A DNA stretch of 15,851 nucleotides, from contig DLXL01000045.1 of the NCBI GenBank assembly GCA_003448025.1, positions 1-15,851 of the forward strand. The letters run 5' to 3'. A program made the position numbers and the translations under genes. The stretch comes from Saprospirales bacterium. Lineage in GTDB: Bacteria > Bacteroidota > Bacteroidia > Chitinophagales > Saprospiraceae. The first letter of the stretch is position 1. Each line of letters opens with the position of its first letter. A model generated the notes under the pieces. The model had not been told where the DNA came from. It made no database searches and saw only the letters and a program-made list of their open reading frames with translations. Positions 7,798 to 13,269 of the stretch are shown piece after piece.

Positions 7798-9093
7798 ATG
7801 TCCAATTTTCATGATTCTCCATCTCCGCGGATCGCTGTAATCGGCGCAGGTTGTTCCGGCCTCGCCGCTCTAAAAGTATTGGCCGAAATGGGCTTCCATA
7901 ATTTGGTTTGTTTTGAAAAAAATAACCAGATTGGTGGAAATTGGGTGTACACAGCCGGCGAAGGACATAGCAGCGTTTGTGAAACAACGCATATTATAAG
8001 CAGTAAGTGGCTGTCTCGCTTCAGCGACTTTCCCATGCCCCATGATTATCCTGATTATCCCAGCCACCAACAAGTACTGGCATATTTTCAACAATATGCA
8101 CAAAAATTTGAATTGGAACGATTCATCCGCTTTAATATAACGGTAGTTCAGGCTGAAAAAATCGCTAATGAGCGTTGGAATCTTAGCTTGTCCGATGGAA
8201 GTTCCGAAGTCTTTGATTTTCTTCTCGTTGCCAATGGCCACCATTCCGTACCACGTCATCCGGCCTGGGCAGGAGATTTTAAGGGACAATATTTTCACTC
8301 CCAGCAGTTCAAAAATAACCGCGGATTAGAAGGCAAACGGGTACTTGTTATAGGCGCCGGCAACTCTGGTTGCGATTGCGCCGTAGAAGCGAGTCGCGTA
8401 GCCAGGCAAGTGGATATAAGCGTTCGTTCTCCACAATATATTATCCCCAAATTTTTTCTGGGGAAGCCAACAGATACTTTTGCGGCTGGTACACAATGGC
8501 TGCCCGCCCCCATTAAAAACATGCTGCACCGTTTGGTCGTTTTTCTTCAGGTTGGGAAATATACAGATTACGGCTTGCCTCAACCCGGTTTCCCTCCAAC
8601 AAGATCACATCCCACGGTTAATGCAGAGTTGTTGGATAAAATCCGTCATGGTAAGGTAAAGCCCCGTCCCGGTGTAACACATATAGAAGGCCAAACGGTT
8701 CATTTTAGTGACGGTAGTTCGGTAGATTACGATACAATCATAGCTGCCACTGGCTACAAAATAAGTACTCCTTTCCTGGGCCCCAATTTTCTTGAATGGG
8801 AAGACGCCACCAATGTGCCGCTTTATCTCCGAATGTTTCATCCGGAACATAAAACCATGGCCTTTATAGGTTTGGTGCAGCCACAAGGAAGTGTTTGGCC
8901 CCTTTCTGAAGCACAAGCACAACTGGTCGGGCGATTACTAAAGGGCTCATGGCAATTACCCGCAGATCTTCATGCTCTTGCTCATGCCGAAGGAATGGCT
9001 ATTGAAAAGGAGTTTTTAAAAAGTCCGCGCCACGCCATTGAAGTGCATTTTCATCCTTATCTCCGAAAATTGCAAAGACTGGCTACTGCCTGA
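7798..9093 (+). CDS. Flavin-containing monooxygenase (class B, FMO type)
   Basis: This 431-residue soluble protein carries all the FMO hallmarks. The FAD-binding GxGxxG is VIGAGCSGLAAL (15-25), followed by GGNWVY (46-51). The FMO signature FxGxxxHxxxF is met by FKGQYFHSQQF (161-171). The NADPH-binding Rossmann motif is VIGAGNSG (184-191), and ATGY (317-320) is the conserved late motif. The family uses NADPH and O2 to oxygenate soft nucleophiles, mainly sulfur and nitrogen atoms; the substrate cannot be told from sequence. The length is normal for bacterial FMOs and no key motif is missing. It lies between two paralogous rhodanese genes, 24 bases after the first and 96 before the second, on the same strand. 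That position makes a sulfur substrate attractive, but this is inference. Confidence 0.9.
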   Translation: MSNFHDSPSPRIAVIGAGCSGLAALKVLAEMGFHNLVCFEKNNQIGGNWVYTAGEGHSSVCETTHIISSKWLSRFSDFPMPHDYPDYPSHQQVLAYFQQYAQKFELERFIRFNITVVQAEKIANERWNLSLSDGSSEVFDFLLVANGHHSVPRHPAWAGDFKGQYFHSQQFKNNRGLEGKRVLVIGAGNSGCDCAVEASRVARQVDISVRSPQYIIPKFFLGKPTDTFAAGTQWLPAPIKNMLHRLVVFLQVGKYTDYGLPQPGFPPTRSHPTVNAELLDKIRHGKVKPRPGVTHIEGQTVHFSDGSSVDYDTIIAATGYKISTPFLGPNFLEWEDATNVPLYLRMFHPEHKTMAFIGLVQPQGSVWPLSEAQAQLVGRLLKGSWQLPADLHALAHAEGMAIEKEFLKSPRHAIEVHFHPYLRKLQRLATA

Positions 9094-9178
9094 CTTCTCA
9101 TAGCGTTATTAGTTTGGTTTAATGCTGGCGTGATGGCCTTGGTTGTCCCAGAAATTTTAGCAATTGTAAAAAAATCAT

Positions 9179-9186
9179 AATCTTTG
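9179..9186 (+). promoter_or_regulatory. Promoter-like AATCTTTG element before the second rhodanese gene
   Basis: AATCTTTG, preceded by a T so it can also be read TAATCTTTG, ends three bases before ATG 9190. It matches the copy at 7451-7458 in sequence and position. It sits in the 96-base gap after the FMO gene, suggesting that rhodanese 2 and paaD may also be transcribed on their own. Confidence 0.35.
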
Positions 9187-9189
9187 TAC

Positions 9190-9501
9190 ATGGAATTGAC
9201 CGTACAAGAACTTCGTAACAAACTGGAATCAGGCGATTCTTTTGTCTTCATAGACGTTCGAGAACCCTGGGAATTTGATGAATTCAACATTGGAGCGCGA
9301 CTTTTACCGCTCAATACCCTTGTAAACAACATGAACGCCTTGGATGAACACAAGGAGGATTTGATTGTTGTTCATTGTCGCTCTGGTTCCCGTTCTGCTA
9401 TGGCGCAGGGACTCCTCCTGGCCAATGGTTTTAAAAACGTTTTAAATGTGAAAGGAGGGGTTTTGGCATGGCTGGACGCCTTTGGCAATCTGAAGCCTTG
9501 A
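9190..9501 (+). CDS. Single-domain rhodanese-like sulfurtransferase (copy 2)
   Basis: This is a second 103-residue single-domain rhodanese, the same length as the gene at 7462 and alignable to it without gaps (60/103 identical). The active-site loop is HCRSGSRS with catalytic C63; the N-terminal motif is IDVREPWEFDEF and the C-terminal one GGVLAWLDAF. Divergence is concentrated at residues 42-53, between the two conserved halves, which may affect partner or substrate choice. ATG 9190 is chosen over an in-frame TTG at 9184 that belongs to the promoter-like element. The paaD gene begins six bases after its stop, so the two are very probably co-transcribed. The physiological sulfur acceptor is unknown; the link to a MIP18-family protein suggests Fe-S cluster work, but this is inference. 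Confidence 0.9.
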   Translation: MELTVQELRNKLESGDSFVFIDVREPWEFDEFNIGARLLPLNTLVNNMNALDEHKEDLIVVHCRSGSRSAMAQGLLLANGFKNVLNVKGGVLAWLDAFGNLKP

Positions 9502-9507
9502 TTACAC

Positions 9508-10008
9508 ATGCTTCCTTCTAATGATTTAAGGGATCGAGCCATCCAATTGCTTCAAACGGTTACTGATCCGGAAATCCCGGTTCTAACGATTGAGGATTTA
9601 GGGATTATTCGGGAGGTGCTCATTGGCGAAGATGGGATGCTGGAGGTGAAAATAACCCCCACTTACAGCGGATGTCCCGCTATGGGTGTCATTGAAGTGA
9701 ACATTCGGGCAGCATTGCAGGAGGGTGGCATTGAGCCTGTCAGGGTTACTACTGTGCTTTCTCCGGCCTGGACGACGGATTGGATTTCTGCCTCGGGTAA
9801 AGAAAAGTTGCGCGCTTTTGGCATAGCACCTCCCGCGGAACCTACTATGGATAAAAAAGCCCTGATGGGCGAGCGCAGGGCGCTTCAATGCCCTCATTGT
9901 GGCTCTAACAACACCGAGATGATTTCGCAGTTTGGCTCAACATCTTGTAAAGCTTTGTTTCGCTGTCTGGATTGTTTGGAGCCGTTTGATTACTTTAAGT
10001 GCCATTAA
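9508..10008 (+). CDS. paaD: PaaD, MIP18-family protein with C-terminal zinc ribbon
   Basis: This 166-residue protein matches PaaD (also called PaaJ), the accessory subunit of the phenylacetyl-CoA epoxidase system. The N-terminal MIP18/DUF59 domain shows DPEIPVLTIEDLGI (20-33), PTYSGCPAM with C56 (51-59) and PAWTTDW (86-92). The C-terminal zinc ribbon uses CPHC (128-131) and CLDC (153-156), with FGSTSCKA between and the hallmark ending EPFDYFKC. PaaD is thought to help mature the oxygenase metal or Fe-S centres; its relatives act in Fe-S cluster assembly. No paaA, B, C or E gene is adjacent: it follows a rhodanese gene by six bases and is followed by a terminator. The subunits may be encoded elsewhere, or the protein may serve a general Fe-S role. 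The family call is firm; the partner is not known. Confidence 0.92.
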   Translation: MLPSNDLRDRAIQLLQTVTDPEIPVLTIEDLGIIREVLIGEDGMLEVKITPTYSGCPAMGVIEVNIRAALQEGGIEPVRVTTVLSPAWTTDWISASGKEKLRAFGIAPPAEPTMDKKALMGERRALQCPHCGSNNTEMISQFGSTSCKALFRCLDCLEPFDYFKCH

Positions 10009-10048
10009 ATAGTTGTAATCAGTAGTTTATAGCTGGATGGTTACAGAA

Positions 10049-10084
10049 AAAAGCCCCTGCCCGTGTTGACGGGCAAGGGCTTTT
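10049..10084. terminator. Bidirectional intrinsic terminator between convergent paaD and pnp
   Basis: The arms AAAAGCCC-C-TGCCCG (10049-10063) and CGGGCA-A-GGGCTTTT (10070-10084) form a 14-bp stem with one mismatch and a TGTTGA loop. A-rich and T-rich flanks give a U-tract in both directions. It is placed 41 bases after the paaD stop and 19 bases beyond the pnp stop. Confidence 0.9.
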
Positions 10085-10102
10085 AATATTTTTCAAATGT
10101 AA

Positions 10103-12400
10103 TTAGCGTCCTCTGCCGCCACCGCCGCCACGACGGTCGCCGCCGCCGCCGCCACGGCGATCATCGCCTCTGCCACCACGTCCGCCATCGCGACCTCCAC
10201 GGTCGCCGCCACCGCCTCCACCGCCGCGTTGTGCACGCGCTGCGTTTTCTTCGTCAGTTGGCATCGTACCGTCTGGTTTTGGGGTAATGGCCCGGCGGGA
10301 AAGTTTCATTTTACCCGTCTTCGGATCTACGTCCAGAATTTTAAACGTGATGCTATCACCAACTTTTAGCACATCGGCAATATTCTCGATACGACGGTGA
10401 TCATATTCTGAAACGTGCATCAACCCGGTTTTACCCTTGAACTTGATAAACGCGCCATATTCAGCCAGTTCTTCAACTTCTCCTTCAAAAATGGATCCAA
10501 CTTCCGGCACAAATACAATTTGCTGAATACGAGCCAGAGCCGCATCTAAAGCTGTTTTATCCGGACCAAAAATAGCCACTTTTCCTCCTTTTTCATCCTC
10601 TTCAATGCTGATGGTTGTGCCCGTCTGACGCTGCATTTCCTGAATAATTTTTCCACCTGGGCCAATAACTGCTCCAATATATTCTCTGTCTATACGCAAT
10701 TCTATTACGCGTGGAGCATGTGGCTTGAGGTCTTCGCGTGGGCTGCCAATAGCTTTGGCCATTTCACCCAGGATGTGTAAACGACCTTCCCTGGCCTGGA
10801 GCAATGCTTTAGTCAGCATTTCATAAGGCATACCGTCAATCTTGATATCCATCTGAGTGCCGGTAATACCTTGGGCTGTTCCGGTCACTTTGAAGTCCAT
10901 ATCTCCAAGTGCATCCTCGTCGCCAAGAATATCTGACAAAATAGCAATTCGTCCTTTTTCGTCGGCAATGGCACCCATAGCGATACCTGCAACAGGCGCC
11001 TTGATTGGAACGCCACCATCCATAAGTGCCAGGGAACCTGCACAAACGGTAGCCATAGAGGAAGAACCGTTGGATTCAAGGATGTCCGAAACCACACGAA
11101 CCGTGTAGGCAAAATCTTCAGGCATTACCTTGCGGATAGATCGACCAGCCAGGTTGGCATGACCAACTTCCCGGCGACCTGGGCCGCGCATAGGCTTCAC
11201 CTCACCGGTAGAGTAGGGGGGGAAGTTATAATGCAACAGGAATTTATCGTCGTGTGGATCTAAAGCAGTGTCAATCAATGCCATATCTTGTTTGGTGCCT
11301 AAGGTCAGTGACGTTAGGGATTGGGTTTCTCCGCGCGTAAATATAGAAGACCCGTGAGCAGCCGGCAGATAATCAACCTCGCACCAAATGGGGCGAATTT
11401 CGTTGTACTTACGGCCATCCAAACGTTTTGCATCGCTGAGAACGGTATCGCGGATTACTTTTTTCTTGAGTTTGTCAAAGTAGCGCTCTGCGGCAATCTT
11501 CCACTCTGCCATAGTTTCCTCGCCAAATTCCTCCAGCACTTTGGCCATGGTTTCGTCTTTGATCTCCTCAATACGGGTTTTCCGGGTATCCTTATCGGAA
11601 GCGCTGCGAGCCAATGCATAAATGGACTCACTGGCCAAAGCTTCGATGCGCATCTTTAGCGCTTCGTTTTCAGGAATAACAGGTAGAGGGCGTTTGTTAA
11701 GTGCCTTTTCACCGACCAGTGCGGCCAGGCGTTCCTGGGCTTCAATTTGCACTTTAATGGCGTCATGTGCAAATTTCATGGCGGCAACAAGATCCTCTTC
11801 CTGACATTCATTGGCTTCGCCTTCCACCATTGTGATGTCATTTTTAGTGGCGGCTACAATGAAATCCATATCTGCCGTTTCAAGGATGTCGCGATTCGGA
11901 TTGATCACAAATTTGCCATCGATCCGGGCTACACGAACTTCTGAAAACAGCGCTTCAACCGGGATGTCACTTACCGCAACAGCAGCAGAGCAAACCAAAC
12001 CAGCCAGTGCATCAGGCATGATGTTTTTATCGGCACTGATCAGGTTAATAATCACCTGTGTTTCGTTCATATAGCCGTCTGGGAACAATGGACGCAAAGC
12101 CCGGTCAACCAAACGGCTGATCAGGATTTCATAATCAGAAAGCCTGGTTTCTCTGCGGAAGAAGTTGCCTGGAATTCGGCCTACAGCGGCATATTTTTCC
12201 TGATAATCAACGGAGAGTGGGAAAAAGGGTTGACCTTCTTTCGCTTTTTGTGCGCTAACGATGGTGCAAAGAAGCATTGTGTTGCCCAATCGAAGCATCA
12301 CTGATCCGTCTGCTTGTGCGGCAAGTTTGCCGGTTTCGAGCGCAATCTCACGTCCATCAGGCAGATTGAACGTGGTACGCAAGGGGATTTGTTTTCCCAT
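10103..12400 (-). CDS. pnp: Polyribonucleotide nucleotidyltransferase (PNPase) with RGG-rich C-terminal tail
   Basis: PNPase is the phosphorolytic 3'-5' exoribonuclease of mRNA decay, and can also add 3' tails. This copy has 765 residues. The first RNase PH domain spans about 14-145, with FFRRETRLSDYE at 80-91, followed by a helical linker. The second RNase PH domain spans about 330-560, and its GDEDALGDMDFK (493-503) includes D494 and D500, matching the catalytic Asp pair by spacing. A KH domain carries the IGPGGK loop (579-584), and an S1 domain covers about 635-703. The last 40 residues (726-765) are almost only Gly, Arg and Asp in RGG-like runs, an addition absent from E. coli PNPase and possibly extra RNA-binding surface. 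ATG 12400 gives the expected N-terminus. It lies downstream of rpsO, as in many bacteria, behind a long structured leader. Confidence 0.97.
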   Translation of the reverse strand: MGKQIPLRTTFNLPDGREIALETGKLAAQADGSVMLRLGNTMLLCTIVSAQKAKEGQPFFPLSVDYQEKYAAVGRIPGNFFRRETRLSDYEILISRLVDRALRPLFPDGYMNETQVIINLISADKNIMPDALAGLVCSAAVAVSDIPVEALFSEVRVARIDGKFVINPNRDILETADMDFIVAATKNDITMVEGEANECQEEDLVAAMKFAHDAIKVQIEAQERLAALVGEKALNKRPLPVIPENEALKMRIEALASESIYALARSASDKDTRKTRIEEIKDETMAKVLEEFGEETMAEWKIAAERYFDKLKKKVIRDTVLSDAKRLDGRKYNEIRPIWCEVDYLPAAHGSSIFTRGETQSLTSLTLGTKQDMALIDTALDPHDDKFLLHYNFPPYSTGEVKPMRGPGRREVGHANLAGRSIRKVMPEDFAYTVRVVSDILESNGSSSMATVCAGSLALMDGGVPIKAPVAGIAMGAIADEKGRIAILSDILGDEDALGDMDFKVTGTAQGITGTQMDIKIDGMPYEMLTKALLQAREGRLHILGEMAKAIGSPREDLKPHAPRVIELRIDREYIGAVIGPGGKIIQEMQRQTGTTISIEEDEKGGKVAIFGPDKTALDAALARIQQIVFVPEVGSIFEGEVEELAEYGAFIKFKGKTGLMHVSEYDHRRIENIADVLKVGDSITFKILDVDPKTGKMKLSRRAITPKPDGTMPTDEENAARAQRGGGGGGGDRGGRDGGRGGRGDDRRGGGGGDRRGGGGGRGR

Positions 12401-12497
12401 GGGAATAAAATAGGTTATGCCCGGAAGTTCAGTAGCGGGCGGCAGCCCTATAAAGCCGTCAACCTATGAGAGGAAAGTGCGAAACGATCCAAAAACC

Positions 12498-12572
12498 GAA
12501 AAAATCACACAAAGAGGCAGGGGTTGAACCAATGCCTGGTGTCTAACAAACCAAGCCCTGTGTCTTTGTGTG
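12498..12572 (-). terminator. Terminator-like hairpin (attenuator candidate) upstream of pnp
   Basis: On the minus strand CACACAAAGA (12572-12563) pairs perfectly with TCTTTGTGTG (12515-12506). After a two-by-two internal loop, CAGGGCTTG pairs with CAACCCCTG with one mismatch. The loop is 25 bases. Six T residues (12504-12499) follow the stem after one A. The plus strand has no T-tract, so the signal points towards pnp. It lies about 100 bases before the pnp start codon. Confidence 0.6.
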
Positions 12573-12661
12573 GGGGAACGTAAATCCCCGTTTTTGGAAA
12601 TGGTCTCCACACAATCCCGTGGTTTACAGGCTATGTAAGGATTGCCTTACCTGAACCCGGG
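12499..12661 (-). ncRNA. Candidate structured RNA (small RNA or cis-acting leader) between rpsO and pnp
   Basis: This 163-base segment begins with the bulged hairpin 12661-12616 and ends in the T6 of the terminator-like hairpin at 12499. In the first hairpin one arm is contiguous, CCCGGGTTCAGGTAAGG, and the other arm is interrupted by bulges. A weak -7 match (TATTTTTC, 12674-12667) would start a transcript close to its 5' end. Additional pairings are CCAAAAAC (12597-12590) with GTTTTTGG (12496-12489), and GGGGA (12589-12585) with TCCCC (12577-12573). It may be a free small RNA, for example 6S-like, or part of the pnp leader. I do not recognise a known family. Confidence 0.3.
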
Positions 12662-12747
12662 CGGGTGAAAAATATCTGAACGTTCCATTAGATGGAACGA
12701 AATCTTAGAGGCGGGCTTTGAAGACAATTGCTTGTCTTACAGCGCAA

Positions 12748-12782
12748 AAATCCGCCCCGACCATAATAGTCGAGGCGGATTT
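12748..12782 (-). terminator. Intrinsic terminator after rpsO
   Basis: AAATCCGCC-C-CGAC (12748-12761) and GTCG-A-GGCGGATTT (12769-12782) form a 13-bp stem with one mismatch and a 7-base loop. On the minus strand the stem runs into TTTTT. It starts 10 bases after the rpsO stop codon. Confidence 0.9.
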
Positions 12783-12792
12783 GCGAGATTCT

Positions 12793-13068
12793 TTACTTAC
12801 GCAGACCGAGTTTTTCGATCAAAGCACGGTATTTGTAAATGTCTTTTTTCGCGTAGTAGGCCAGGAAGCTTTTGCGTTGACCAACCATCGTAAGCAGCGC
12901 ACGGCGAGTGGAGTGGTCTTTTTTAAACTTCCGCAAGTGATCAGACAAGCAATCAATGCGGTAAGTAAGTAATGCTACCTGAACTTCAGTGTTGCCAGTG
13001 TCATTAGCGCCATTACCGTAAGTGCTTACGATCTCAGCGATTTTTTCTTTGCTGTAATAAACTGCCAT
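12793..13068 (-). CDS. rpsO: 30S ribosomal protein S15
   Basis: S15 is a primary 16S rRNA-binding protein that nucleates the platform of the small subunit. The gene encodes 91 residues, close to the usual 89. Conserved blocks visible are TGNTEVQVALLTYRI (24-38), LSDHLRKFKKDHSTRRALL (41-59), VGQRKSFLAYY (61-71) and the C-terminal YRALIEKLGLRK. ATG 13068 (MAVYYSKEK) is the expected start. The frame extends to a TTG at 13113, but that extension is untranslated leader downstream of the promoter at 13160. It has its own promoter and terminator and is followed by pnp on the same strand, the classical rpsO-pnp order. Confidence 0.97.
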   Translation of the reverse strand: MAVYYSKEKIAEIVSTYGNGANDTGNTEVQVALLTYRIDCLSDHLRKFKKDHSTRRALLTMVGQRKSFLAYYAKKDIYKYRALIEKLGLRK

Positions 13069-13159
13069 TTTGTAATTGAATTGAAAAGATGAAAAGCCAA
13101 AGCGGATTTTCAAAGGGTCAAACGGCAGTTATTGCCTATCCATCCCGTTATAGCGGGGG

Positions 13160-13191
13160 CAAAAGTACAATAATATCTTAAAACAACCAAA
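13160..13191 (-). promoter_or_regulatory. rpsO promoter (-33 TTTG / -7 TACTTTTG)
   Basis: On the minus strand TTTG (13191-13188) is followed after exactly 20 bases by TACTTTTG (13167-13160), a full match to the Bacteroidota consensus TTTG-N19to23-TAnnTTTG. The start point would be near 13155, giving a leader of about 85 bases. The leader holds two small hairpins: CCCG/CGGG (13157-13144) and GGCA/TGCC (13136-13124). Confidence 0.8.
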
Positions 13192-13269
13192 TGAGTCTAT
13201 AAAAGTTTTGATTAGGCGCCATAGGAGAGCAATATTCCAAAGATTATTTTAAAGGACAGTCTGATGAAT

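Larger units (their letters stand above)
12401..12747 (-). promoter_or_regulatory. Long structured pnp leader / rpsO-pnp intergenic region
   Basis: There is no gene in these 347 bases, but on the pnp-sense strand they are packed with inverted repeats, listed here in transcript order. First is a 7-bp hairpin (12738-12721, AAGACAA/TTGTCTT). An 8-bp palindromic hairpin follows (12699-12681, CGTTCCAT/ATGGAACG). Next is a bulged 17-bp hairpin (12661-12616), then a terminator-like hairpin with T6 (12572-12499). Last is a start-proximal stem, 12467-12461 with 12416-12410 (ATAGGTT/AACCTAT), enclosing GGGC-TGCC-GCCC. E. coli pnp is known to be autoregulated through a leader hairpin; whether this unrelated sequence plays a similar role is inference. 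No exact TAnnTTTG promoter was found; TAGGTTGA and TATTTTTC are weak candidates. Confidence 0.55.

Noticed and set aside
7870..8298. A 142-codon minus-strand open frame inside the FMO gene
   Set aside because: It is antisense to a full-length FMO with all cofactor motifs, and has no family features of its own.
10107..10240. GC-rich short repeats that at first look like a repeat array or CRISPR
   Set aside because: They are GGN/CGN codons of the Gly/Arg tail of PNPase, in frame, without fixed repeat-spacer units.
12461..12468. TAGGTTGA as the -7 element of a pnp promoter
   Set aside because: Only six of eight positions fit and the segment is better explained as one arm of the start-proximal stem; left as a remark.
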